Positions 33,285 through 41,088 of a stretch of DNA of 64,000 bases are shown here, in pieces; the stretch's first letter is position 1, and each line of letters begins with the position of its first letter. The translations under genes and the position numbers were made by a program. The notes below the pieces were generated by a model. That model saw nothing but the letters and a program-made list of their open reading frames with translations. It was not told where the DNA came from and searched no databases. This stretch comes from Hymenobacter sedentarius (GTDB taxonomy: Bacteria > Bacteroidota > Bacteroidia > Cytophagales > Hymenobacteraceae). The stretch lies in assembly GCF_001507645.1 (NCBI RefSeq), contig NZ_CP013909.1:3596001-3660000 (forward strand). Direction: 5' to 3'.

Positions 33285-33746
33285 TTGAATCACTTTTTCG
33301 CTTTGCTGCTATCCGCTGCTGCCACCAGCTCCGCTTTTGCCCAGAAAGTTTCGTCCGAAACTGCTGCCGTCAGGCAAACCGTAACGTCGTTTTTCGACGG
33401 CATGCGGCGCGGCGACAGCACTATGGTTCGCCGCACCCTGGCGCCGGGCGCGGTCTTCCACGGCATCGGCGGCAAGCCCGGCCAGCCGTCCACTTTGGAA
33501 ACAGAAAGCATCAACGGTTTCCTAAAGGCCGTAAGCACGCCCCACCCCGAAATCTGGGACGAGCGGGTGCAATTCGAGCGAGTTCTTATCGACGCCAACC
33601 TGGCCAGCGTCTGGGCGCCTTATGAGTTCTACCTAGGCAGCAAATTCAGCCACTGCGGCTACGACTCTTTTCAGCTAGTGAAGCTGGCCGATGGCTGGAA
33701 AATTGCGCACATTATTGACACCCGGCGCAAGGAGAAGTGTAAGTAG
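33285..33746 (+). CDS. Exported NTF2-like (SnoaL-type) protein
   Basis: The 153-residue product has a signal peptide (FALLLSAAATSSAFA, cleaved about residue 19) and one NTF2-like domain. Recognisable parts are VRQTVTSFFDGMRRGDSTMVRRTLAPGAVF, then DANLASVWAPYEFYLG and FQLVKLADGWKIAHIIDTRR. These proteins are usually annotated as nuclear-transport-factor-2 family; activity is unknown. The start must be TTG at 33285: an in-frame stop lies just upstream at 33270 and no ATG is suitable. It is convergent with the DUF4062-type gene, 8 bases apart. Confidence 0.78.
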   Translation: MNHFFALLLSAAATSSAFAQKVSSETAAVRQTVTSFFDGMRRGDSTMVRRTLAPGAVFHGIGGKPGQPSTLETESINGFLKAVSTPHPEIWDERVQFERVLIDANLASVWAPYEFYLGSKFSHCGYDSFQLVKLADGWKIAHIIDTRRKEKCK

Positions 33747-33754
33747 TAAGAGCC

Positions 33755-34603
33755 TTACGCTGATTCTAAGATACCATCTGCTACATCAAAACCTTCAGCT
33801 GTAATCTCAAATACCTCGCCTTTATAACCTACAGCTTTTATTAATCCCTTATTCAAAAGGGACTCTAAAACAGCATTCCATTTTGCGATTTCCCTAGCAG
33901 ATTGAATATTGATGAATTGTTTTTTATTCGTTTCAACATAAGTTCCTGCACTTATCTTACTACGATGTATTAAACCTCTTGAATCAATACTTGCCGCTTT
34001 AAGCAACTCTTGTTCATCAGCGGAAAGTGTTATTCGCTCATTCACAGCTGATTCAAGGAAAATACTACTGTCAAGGACATCATTCTGACTCGGCGCAAAA
34101 TAATTCTTTATTGTTATTTGAAGTTGTCGTCTGAATTTATTTTTAAAATCAGCAATGCTATCAAACCCCTCATAAAGCCCCTTCGGCTTACAGTATTCTT
34201 TAAACTTTTTTAATTGGCGATACTGCTTATTATTAGTTGCATCTGGTTTAACTGGAGCCTCTGAGAAATAAAGCATTGTTGGTTTACCAGCCGCTATATG
34301 TATCTCAATTTCTTCGACAGCCCCACTTTGATATTCGGCGGTCGCAGTTCCAATTCGAGTCCAGAAAATCCCAACTAATAAATCACAATGAGCCAGCACT
34401 TGCTCATTAATAATTGATTGTGCAGGACCTTTCATGTCCGGTGCAGAGTGTGTTTCCCAACCTACTGGCAAAAGGACTTGTTTCCGTTCATCCGCATGTA
34501 GTGCGTTCCATTCATATATCAATTCGCGGACGGCTTGCCTTTCCTCGGGAACATCGCCGGGAGATGCAATCATAACATTAAACACCGTCGCATTGAAGCT
34601 CAT
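33755..34603 (-). CDS. DUF4062-type protein with C-terminal winged-helix-like region; A/T-rich, probably acquired
   Basis: The 282-residue product begins FNVMIASPGDVPEERQAVRE, followed by PVGWETHSAPDMKGPAQSII, CDLLVGIFWTRIGT and KPTMLYFSEAPV. This is the pattern of DUF4062, a Rossmann-like domain often found at the N-terminus of proteins in bacterial conflict and defence settings. The C-terminal 90 residues (SADEQELLKAASIDSRGLI to EITAEGFDVADGIL) look like a winged helix. No catalytic residue can be assigned. Base composition is much lower in G+C than neighbours (19 of 60 bases at 34081-34140). It follows ispG by 28 bases on the same strand, so it may be read from the ispG transcript. A defence role is inference. 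Confidence 0.7.
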   Translation of the reverse strand: MSFNATVFNVMIASPGDVPEERQAVRELIYEWNALHADERKQVLLPVGWETHSAPDMKGPAQSIINEQVLAHCDLLVGIFWTRIGTATAEYQSGAVEEIEIHIAAGKPTMLYFSEAPVKPDATNNKQYRQLKKFKEYCKPKGLYEGFDSIADFKNKFRRQLQITIKNYFAPSQNDVLDSSIFLESAVNERITLSADEQELLKAASIDSRGLIHRSKISAGTYVETNKKQFINIQSAREIAKWNAVLESLLNKGLIKAVGYKGEVFEITAEGFDVADGILESA

Positions 34604-34631
34604 ATTTTCTTATACTTAACTTTTTCTAAAG

Positions 34632-36620
34632 CTACGCTCCTACCGGCTCTTCCACCACTTCCTTCTCAATCCATCGGCCATCCTCGCGCATCAGCTCAAT
34701 TAGCTCATCCACGGCCGCTTCTTCGGGCACGGATTTCTTGATGACTTCCTGGCCGCGGTAGAGCGAGATTTTGCCCTTGCCCACGCCCACGTAGCCGTAG
34801 TCGGCGTCGGCCATTTCGCCGGGGCCGTTCACGATGCAGCCCATGATGCCGATTTTCACGCCCTTGAGGTGGTCGGTGCGCTTGCGAATCATGGCCGTGG
34901 TTTCCTGCAGGTCGAAAAGGGTACGGCCGCAGCTGGGGCAGCTGATATACTCGGTTTTGCTCATGCGCGTGCGGGCCGCCTGCAAGATGCCAAACGACAG
35001 CTGGTTGAGGCCATCGAGGGTATTGAGCCATTCCTGCTTCGGGCGCTCCGGCAGCAACTCGGTGCTGAGTACTATGCCATCGCCCAGGCCATCGAGCAGC
35101 AGCCCACCGCCATCGGTGGCGGCGTAGAGCTGGGTTTCTTCCGGCGAAAGGGCCGGGTACTGGCGGTTGATAACGACCGGGCAGGTCACGCCGGCGTTCA
35201 TCAGCTCGAAGAAGGCACGCCGAATCTCCGGCATGGCGTGAGCATTATCGGTGTAAAGAATGACCACGGCCGTGCCGTCGGCCCGCAGCTGGTCGAGCGC
35301 GGGCGCAGTGAGCGAAGCCAGGTTCTGGAACACAAAGTTGAGCTCGGGGTGGCGCACGGCGGTCACCGCGTATTCGGCTTGGGTGAACACCGGGAAATGG
35401 TCGGCGCGGTGCCCGGCGTCGCGCCAGGCGGCATAGTCCACAATTTCCTTCAGGCCATTGGGCAGCATGAATGGTGCCGGGCGCTGGCCGGTGTAGATGT
35501 AGTCAGCGCCTAAGTCCGACATCTGAAACTTGTCGAGGAACGGCGAGTACAATTGCCCGGCGGCGCGCAAATCGGCATACTCCAGGTTGGGCAAGCGCGA
35601 AAGGTCGGTGATGACACGGGGCACGTTCTGTCCGCCCAGGTTGGCCACTTCGTGCGTGACGCGGCGGAAATACTGGAACGGGTTTATCGGCTCCTCGCCT
35701 ACCAGCGGGGCAAAGGGTTGGGCTGCTGCCGCGCGGTGCGTGTAGCGGTCAATCAGCATTTTCGCTACTGGCGCTTCGGCTTCGGGCGCTTCGGTCAGGC
35801 TCACGCGCACAGTATCGCCGAGGCCGTCTTCCAGCAGCGTGCCGATACCCACGGCCGACTTAATGCGCCCATCTTCGGCCTCTCCGGCTTCGGTCACGCC
35901 CAGGTGCAGCGGGTAGGGCTGCAGGCCTTCTTCGTCAAGCTTTTGTACCAGCAGGCGGTAAGCCTGCACCATCACCTGGGTGTTGCTGGCTTTCATGCTT
36001 AGCACCACGTCGTAGTAATTTTCTTCTTCGCAGAGGCGCAGGAATTCTAGTGCCGACTCCACCATACCCAGCGGCGTGTCGCCGTACCGGCTCAGAATGC
36101 GGTCCGACAGCGAGCCGTGGTTGGTGCCGATACGCATGGCCGTGCCATACTGCTTGCAGATTTTCACCAGCGGCCGAAACCGTTCCCGGATGCGGTCTAC
36201 CTCGGCCGCGTAGGTGGTATCGGTGTACTCGATTTCCTCAAACTTCTTCTTGTCGGCGTAGTTGCCGGGGTTCACGCGCACTTTCTCCACGATGCGGGCA
36301 GCCAGCTCGGCGGCATTGGGTGTGAAGTGAATATCGGCGATGAGCGGCACGGTGCAGCCGCGCTTGCGCAGTTCCTTTTTGATTTCGAGCAGGTTCTGGG
36401 CCTCCTTCATGCTGGGCGCTGTGATGCGCACGTACTCACAGCCCGCCTCCACCATGCGCAACGTCTGCTCCACGGAACCCAACGTGTCCATGGTGTCCAC
36501 GGTGGTCATGCTCTGCACCCGAATGGGGTAATTGCCGCCCAAGGGCAAGTCGCCAATGTTAACTACGCGGGCTACGCGGCGCTTGTATTCGGTCAGGCTG
36601 GGGCAATACGTTTTGTTCAT
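34632..36620 (-). CDS. ispG: 4-hydroxy-3-methylbut-2-enyl diphosphate synthase IspG, long form
   Basis: The 662-residue product reduces MEcPP in the non-mevalonate isoprenoid pathway. The N-terminal TIM-barrel half has NIGDLPLGGNYPIRVQSMT, VPLIADIHF, RIGTNHGSLSDRI and LGVTEAGEAEDG. The C-terminal reductase half carries the 4Fe-4S Cys set in YISCPSCGRTLFD and IMGCIVNGPGEMADADYGYVG. Between them lies an extra domain of about 260 residues, the known three-domain form of Bacteroidota, Chlamydiae and plants. The ATG at 36620 starts MNKTYCPSLTEYKRR. A TACCTTTG box lies 43 bases upstream. Confidence 0.95.
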   Translation of the reverse strand: MNKTYCPSLTEYKRRVARVVNIGDLPLGGNYPIRVQSMTTVDTMDTLGSVEQTLRMVEAGCEYVRITAPSMKEAQNLLEIKKELRKRGCTVPLIADIHFTPNAAELAARIVEKVRVNPGNYADKKKFEEIEYTDTTYAAEVDRIRERFRPLVKICKQYGTAMRIGTNHGSLSDRILSRYGDTPLGMVESALEFLRLCEEENYYDVVLSMKASNTQVMVQAYRLLVQKLDEEGLQPYPLHLGVTEAGEAEDGRIKSAVGIGTLLEDGLGDTVRVSLTEAPEAEAPVAKMLIDRYTHRAAAAQPFAPLVGEEPINPFQYFRRVTHEVANLGGQNVPRVITDLSRLPNLEYADLRAAGQLYSPFLDKFQMSDLGADYIYTGQRPAPFMLPNGLKEIVDYAAWRDAGHRADHFPVFTQAEYAVTAVRHPELNFVFQNLASLTAPALDQLRADGTAVVILYTDNAHAMPEIRRAFFELMNAGVTCPVVINRQYPALSPEETQLYAATDGGGLLLDGLGDGIVLSTELLPERPKQEWLNTLDGLNQLSFGILQAARTRMSKTEYISCPSCGRTLFDLQETTAMIRKRTDHLKGVKIGIMGCIVNGPGEMADADYGYVGVGKGKISLYRGQEVIKKSVPEEAAVDELIELMREDGRWIEKEVVEEPVGA

Positions 36621-36663
36621 AAACCAAAAACTATGGTCGGAAGGCGAAAGTTGCGCCGTAGCA

Positions 36664-36671
36664 CAAAGGTA
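36664..36671 (-). promoter_or_regulatory. Putative -7 promoter box of ispG
   Basis: The minus strand reads TACCTTTG, a full TAnnTTTG match, about 43 bases before the ispG ATG. It supports the start chosen for ispG. Confidence 0.45.
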
Positions 36672-36909
36672 AAGCCGTACGGCGTGGACGCTACCCCTGC
36701 CGGCCAGCAACTTCAAGCCATTGTTCGCTGCCTGTATTTGGGAATATGCGTCTTTTGCAATGCTCGCACCGCATAATCAGCTCAACGAAGCATCTTATTT
36801 GATTCTCACCGGTCGTAGCAAAGCAGCAGCCTTACCTAGCGAGGGTAAAAACAAACGTATTGCTGACTGCTTAAAGTCTCCTAACAACTTATTCTTCATA
36901 TCGACTTAT

Positions 36910-37395
36910 ATGGTCCCCACGAAAGCCTTTTCACTAGTTCTCGCCCTGCTGTTAGCAGCGCCGAGCTTTGCCCAGCAGGTAGCCGTTATCAAATTTCCTG
37001 AGCTGCAAAAGTGGCTTACGCGGCCCACTGATACCACCTACGTTATTAACTTCTGGGCAACGTGGTGCGCACCCTGCGTGAAGGAGCTGCCCAACTTTGA
37101 GCAGCTCCGCACCACTTATGCCAACAAAAAGGTAAAAGTGCTGCTCGTGAGCCTGGACTACGCCTCGCAGCTGGATAAAAAAGTCAAACCCTTCGTTAAG
37201 CAGCGCAGCTTGAAATCGGAAGTGGTGATTCTCAACGAACCCGACCCCAATTCCTGGCTCGACAAAGTTGACCCCAAATGGTCGGGCGCCCTGCCCTTCA
37301 CCCTGATTGTCAACAACAAGACCAAAAAACGGGTTACATTCGAGAAAGAGCTTTCGGCCGTTAAGCTGAAAGCGGCTATACAGCCTTTTCTGTAG
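36910..37395 (+). CDS. TlpA-like exported thioredoxin-fold protein
   Basis: The 161-residue product has a signal peptide (cleaved after APSFA, about residue 21) and a thioredoxin fold with the redox motif WCAPC (Cys 53 and 56) in INFWATWCAPCVKELP. The cis-Pro region is ALPFTLIVNNK. It should act in the periplasm as a disulfide reductase, perhaps in cytochrome c maturation. The ATG at 36910 is the one preceding the signal peptide. A second thioredoxin-fold gene, now broken, follows 37 bases downstream, suggesting a two-gene redox unit. Confidence 0.87.
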   Translation: MVPTKAFSLVLALLLAAPSFAQQVAVIKFPELQKWLTRPTDTTYVINFWATWCAPCVKELPNFEQLRTTYANKKVKVLLVSLDYASQLDKKVKPFVKQRSLKSEVVILNEPDPNSWLDKVDPKWSGALPFTLIVNNKTKKRVTFEKELSAVKLKAAIQPFL

Positions 37396-37432
37396 CAGAT
37401 TTCATTTTGTCACCCTTTATTTAATCCGCACC

Positions 37433-38032
37433 ATGAAAAAAGCAATTCCTTTCCTCACCCTTTGCTTCGCCTTGCTGCTGAGCAGCTTCGTTTTTCGGCC
37501 TGCTTCCGAGGGGTACAAAGTGGGCGATAAAGCCGCTGATTTCAAGCTCAAGAATGTGGATGGCAAGATGGTGTCGTTGGGTGATAACAAGACCGCCAAA
37601 GGATTTATCGTGGTGTTCACCTGCAACATCTGCCCATTTGCGCAGGCCTACGAAAGCCGTACAGTCTCTCTGAACGAGAAATACGCGCCCCAAGGGTACC
37701 CCGTGGTGGCCATCAACCCCAACGACCCCGCCGTGGCGCCCGGCGACTCCTACGCCGCCATGTAAGCCAAGAAATATTCCTTCCCCTACTTGCAGGACGA
37801 ATCGCAGCAGGTAGCCAAGCTCTACGGGGCCACGCGCACCCCACACCTCTTCGTACTCACGCGCAAAGGCGCCGACTTTGTGGTTTCCTACATCGGGGCC
37901 ATCGATGACAATTCCGAAGACACCAAGCAGGTGAAAACTAAATACGTGGAGAACGCCATGGCCGATATCATTGCCGGCAAGCCCGCTTCTCCCAGCTCAA
38001 CCAAAGCCGTTGGGTGCACCATTAAATGGTAG
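37433..38032 (+). pseudogene. Thioredoxin-family gene interrupted by an in-frame TAA
   Basis: The frame from the ATG at 37433 encodes a signal peptide, the redoxin start YKVGDKAADFKLKNVDG and a Cys pair FTCNICPFA (Cys 64 and 67). It then stops at TAA 37763-37765 after SYAAM. The same frame continues at once as AKKYSFPYLQDESQQVAKLYGATRTPHLFVLT to a stop at 38032, the expected second half with the cis-Pro TPHLF. One substitution (CAA to TAA would do) explains the break. The complete protein would be 199 residues. It may be a real nonsense mutation or a sequencing error. A TTG at 37790 could restart, but would give only half a domain. Confidence 0.82.
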
Positions 38033-38054
38033 CGAGCTTAGGGTTTTATTGCCG

Positions 38055-38176
38055 TGGGGAACCTCACCCCCGGCCCCTCTCCCGCGGAGAGGGGAGCCAC
38101 GGCACATGCTTTTACCACAATCCCTGACAACAGGCTCCCCTCTCCGCGGGAGAGGGGCCGGGGGTGAGGTTCCCCA
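38055..38176. repeat. Perfect 44-base inverted repeat (element G)
   Basis: Arms 38055-38098 and 38133-38176 are perfect complements around a 34-base loop. Each arm contains the nested short palindrome CTCTCCCGCGGAGAGG or its complement, so each arm can also fold alone. It lies between the broken thioredoxin gene and the convergent quinone oxidoreductase gene. Confidence 0.92.
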
Positions 38177-38193
38177 CCCACGAGCAACTATAA

Positions 38194-39180
38194 TTACTTA
38201 GTAACGCCCGCTCCCACTTCCAGCACGATTTTGCCGATATGTGCGCTGCTCTCCATCAATTGGTGTGCGGCAGCAGCCTCGGCTAGCGGAAAGGTTTTAT
38301 AAATAACCGGCCGCACTTTCCCAGCTACCACTAAAGGCCAGACTTGCTGCTCCACTTGAGCCGCCAGCGCGGCTTTAAAATCAGCGGAGCGGGGGCGCAA
38401 CGTGCTGCCCGTGATGTGCAGCCGGCGGCGCATCACTTCCAGGGCATTGAATTCGCCGGTGGCACCTTTCATGGCATTGATGAAAACCAGACGGCCGTCG
38501 TCTTTCAGCAGCCGCAGGTTTTTGGCGATGTAGTCGCCGCCAATCATGTCAAGCACCACGTCGACGCCCTGGGCTTGCAGCACTTGCCCAAAGTCCTCCG
38601 TTTTGTAATTGATAGCCCAATCGGCACCCAGCTGGCGGCAGGCGTCGCACTTGGCGGCATCGCCCGCCGTAATGGCCACCCGGCTGCCCAATGCCTTGGC
38701 TAATTGGATGGCAATGGTGCCAATACCGCTGCTGCCGCCGTGCACCAGCAGCGTTTCGTTGGGCAGGAGCTCGCCCCGCTGAAACACGTTGTGCCATACC
38801 GTGAACACGGTTTCGGGCAGCGCAGCGGCTTCAATCATGCTCAATCCGGCGGGCACGGGCAGGCAATGGCGGGCATCGACTACCCCGTATTCGGCGTAGC
38901 CTCCTGCCGGCAACAGCGCGCACACCGCGTCGCCGGGCTGCCACCGTTCGGCACTTGCTCCGCATTGCTCCACGATGCCCGCTATTTCCAGGCCGGGCAC
39001 GAGGCCGGTTACATCGCCGCTGCCTGCGTACTTGCCCTGGCGCATGAGCACATCGGGGCGGTTTACCCCGGCGGCCTGCACTTTAATAAGAACTTCATGT
39101 GCGGCGGGCTGGGGCTTGGGCTGCTGGTGGAGCTGCAATACCTCGGGGCCGCCGGGCTGCTGAATAATGATGACATTCAT
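38194..39180 (-). CDS. NAD(P)H-quinone oxidoreductase, zinc-free MDR family
   Basis: The 328-residue product is a medium-chain dehydrogenase/reductase of the quinone oxidoreductase (QOR/PIG3) type. The catalytic-domain start is MNVIIIQQPGGPEVL with AAGVNRPDVLMRQGKY and PGLEIAGIVEQCG. The NADP-binding Rossmann domain has LLVHGGSSGIGTIAIQLAKALG and VVLDMIGGDYIAKNL. The zinc-ligand Cys residues of alcohol dehydrogenases are absent, as in the family. The ATG at 39180 begins the family N-terminus; about 35 upstream in-frame codons are not conserved. Electron-acceptor specificity is unknown. Confidence 0.9.
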   Translation of the reverse strand: MNVIIIQQPGGPEVLQLHQQPKPQPAAHEVLIKVQAAGVNRPDVLMRQGKYAGSGDVTGLVPGLEIAGIVEQCGASAERWQPGDAVCALLPAGGYAEYGVVDARHCLPVPAGLSMIEAAALPETVFTVWHNVFQRGELLPNETLLVHGGSSGIGTIAIQLAKALGSRVAITAGDAAKCDACRQLGADWAINYKTEDFGQVLQAQGVDVVLDMIGGDYIAKNLRLLKDDGRLVFINAMKGATGEFNALEVMRRRLHITGSTLRPRSADFKAALAAQVEQQVWPLVVAGKVRPVIYKTFPLAEAAAAHQLMESSAHIGKIVLEVGAGVTK

Positions 39181-39244
39181 GCGAATGAATAAAACACGTA
39201 CGCACCAGCGAATAGCACTGACGCGTGGACTTGAAATGGATACT

Positions 39245-39269
39245 AACGAAAAACGGCTCCGAAGAGCCG
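39245..39269 (-). terminator. Intrinsic terminator with a UUCG tetraloop, downstream of the PAS gene
   Basis: On the minus strand CGGCTC-TTCG-GAGCCG is followed by TTTTTCG, a classical stable-loop terminator. It lies about 33 bases past the original 3' end of the PAS gene, which argues that transcription once ran to at least 39302. Confidence 0.75.
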
Positions 39270-39301
39270 CTATACTGTAAACCATAAATTGAGCTAACTA
39301 T

Positions 39302-39847
39302 TTAGCGCTGGCTAAGCTGCTGCTTCAGTGCCTGCATTTCGCGCTCTTAATCCAGCGTTCGGAAAGTAATTTTTGCTTCTAAGTCCGAATACGCGGCTTC
39401 CAGCTGTTCGCGCATCTGGCGCTGCTCCTGGATGTCGGTACAGGTGCCAAACCAGGCTATAATCTGCCCATCGGCGCCGCGCCGGGGAAGGGCCTGTCCG
39501 AGAAACCAGCGGTAGGACCCGTCTTTCGCTTTAAAGCGGTATTCAATGTTGTAGTCTTCGCCGGTGGCCAGCGAGTGGCCCCACACCTGCCGGGCACGGG
39601 CCTGGTCATCGGGGTGCAGCAGGTTGTTCCACACGTCCGGTCCCACGCTACCGGCGAGGTCATAGCCGGTGAAATCAATCCAGCGATGATTGAAGTAGAT
39701 GTGGAAGCCGTTGGCGTCGGTAATCCAAACCAGCGGCGGAATTACATCGGCCAAAAACGCAAACTGCTCGTGCCCTACCAAACCGTTTTTGGCGGCCGCG
39801 GAGATTGCAAAAGCGGGCAATGGGTTATCAGAAGAAGAATTACTCAC
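39302..39847 (-). pseudogene. Single PAS-domain protein with an early stop codon near the C-terminus
   Basis: The readable frame encodes 166 residues to a TAA at 39347-39349. The PAS domain (about residues 28-145) has FLADVIPPLVWITDANG, FNHRWIDFTGYDL, LLHPDDQARARQVW, EYRFKAKDGSYRWFLG and a PAC tail WFGTCTDIQEQ. A C-terminal coiled coil begins EQLEAAYSDLEAKITFRTLD and is cut by TAA. The frame continues in register as EREMQALKQQLSQR to a TAA at 39302, clearly the rest of the coiled coil. A single change (for example TTA to TAA) explains it. The loss is 15 residues, so the protein may still fold. No output domain is present. Confidence 0.75.
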
Positions 39848-39882
39848 AAATTAAGGCAGGATAAAAAGTCCGAAACAAAAGG

Positions 39883-40247
39883 TTAATCGAGGTCGAGCTG
39901 CATTTCCATCCTTGACGCAAAATACAGGTTGAGCTGGCTGCGCAGGCCGTCGTCCGAGCGCCGCAGGCGCGTCACCAAGGCGCGGGTGGCCTCATTGGGC
40001 AGCTCAAAGCTGAGGTAGGGCCGGTTTAGAATTTCGTCGCGCATCACGGTCCAGTTGCCGGTGTGGCTGGGGCCGGGAGCCGGCGACTGCGCCTCCAGCT
40101 GGCCGGGCGTGAGCACCAGGCGCGTGGCTTGCGCCTCCAGCTGCCCGGGTCGTTGCGGTTCAGCACGCGGTTGGCTACTTGCCATGCACCACTGAAATAA
40201 TCGTCGGGCAGCTGTTGTAAATTTATATCAATTAGCAAATCAGACAT
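39883..40247 (-). pseudogene. Unknown gene broken by a one-base frameshift
   Basis: From the ATG at 40247 the minus strand reads MSDLLIDINLQQLPDDYFSG and on to NRNDPG. The next base register changes to give QLEAQATRLVLTPGQLEAQ, TGNWTVMRDEILNRPYLSFE and a tail ending EMQLDLD at 39883. The shift falls at about 40143-40149. There a C appears lost from a CCGGGCCAGCTG-like string, judging from the nearby similar copy that encodes TPGQLEAQ. The joined product would be about 121 residues. I do not recognise the family. The PAS gene follows 35 bases downstream on the same strand. A short internal duplication (PGQLEAQ twice) lies at the shift. Confidence 0.6.
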
Positions 40248-40390
40248 ACAATGAAAAAGGCAACAGGCCAATCTGCACCCGCTGAGCGCCAGATGCAGGC
40301 CTTGGGCTAACTGTAGCGCTTAACCCTTATGCCGACTGGCTCGTTTCTACTCCAACTTACTTATTGAAGCAAATTATTGGCTTCCATTGC

Positions 40391-40963
40391 ATGAAGAAAA
40401 CCCGCTTTTTCCCGGCCCTGCTTGGGGCCGCCCGCGTCACGGGCCTGGCTGCCTGGCAAACCGGCCGCCTGTTCCGGCAGCTCGCCGCCCGCGCCCTCGA
40501 TAGCGTGCAGGATGTGCTGCGCGCCGAAGTGGAGAAAGGCAACCTCAAGCTGGTGGCCGACTTTCTGGCTGATAAAGCGCTGCCCGCCACCCGGGCCCTG
40601 CTCGTGGAGCAAATGACGGTGCGCCTGCTCATGCGCTTGGGCCTGCGCGGCGCGCTGGCCTCTAACGTGGTGGGTTGGGTGTTGCCCTTCGTTATCGAAC
40701 GCTTGATTGTAGCGGGCAACAAAAGCGGCTTGTTCGACAAGCTCAAAGCCAATGCCACCGTGAGCGAATCGCTCGCCAAGCTGGACGAGCTGCGCCGGGC
40801 CACCTGGAAAATACTGGTACCCGACCCTGGCACCAGCGCCGAAGTAGTGGATGAGGACGAAGACCTCCCGACGCCGCGGCTTCCGCTATTGCTGGCAGCG
40901 CCCGCAGCCAAGCCTAAACACCCCAAGGCCCCAGTTGCCCCAAAAACGGCCAAAAGCAAGTGA
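40391..40963 (+). CDS. Hypothetical protein with Ala/Lys/Pro tail
   Basis: The 190-residue product has an amphipathic helical N-terminal part (RLFRQLAARALDSVQDVLRAEVEKGN) and a moderately hydrophobic middle (LASNVVGWVLPFVIERLIV). An acidic stretch (EVVDEDEDLP) and a Pro/Lys/Ala tail (PAAKPKHPKAPVAPKTAKSK) follow. Base composition and codon use match the genome. I do not recognise a family; the hydrophobic middle suggests membrane association. The ATG at 40391 gives MKKTRFFPAL; an in-frame ATG at 40364 is less likely. It is convergent with glnN. Confidence 0.6.
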   Translation: MKKTRFFPALLGAARVTGLAAWQTGRLFRQLAARALDSVQDVLRAEVEKGNLKLVADFLADKALPATRALLVEQMTVRLLMRLGLRGALASNVVGWVLPFVIERLIVAGNKSGLFDKLKANATVSESLAKLDELRRATWKILVPDPGTSAEVVDEDEDLPTPRLPLLLAAPAAKPKHPKAPVAPKTAKSK

Positions 40964-41088
40964 TTTCGGCAATTCCGCAAACGTTTGCAGGCGCTTGCCA
41001 AAAAAAGGCACCTCACTGAGGCACCTCTTTCCCAACCGGGGCGCGGCGAGAATTCCCACCCAACACCGGACCCGATTCCGCCCCCTGA

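Noticed and set aside
37766..38032. The second half of the broken thioredoxin gene as an independent gene starting at TTG 37790
   Set aside because: It would be half a thioredoxin fold without the Cys pair, and the frame is continuous with the upstream part.
40970..41030. A terminator between the hypothetical gene and glnN
   Set aside because: AGGCACCTCACTGAGGCACCT pairs only partly, with two central mismatches and a weak stem, so I did not call it.
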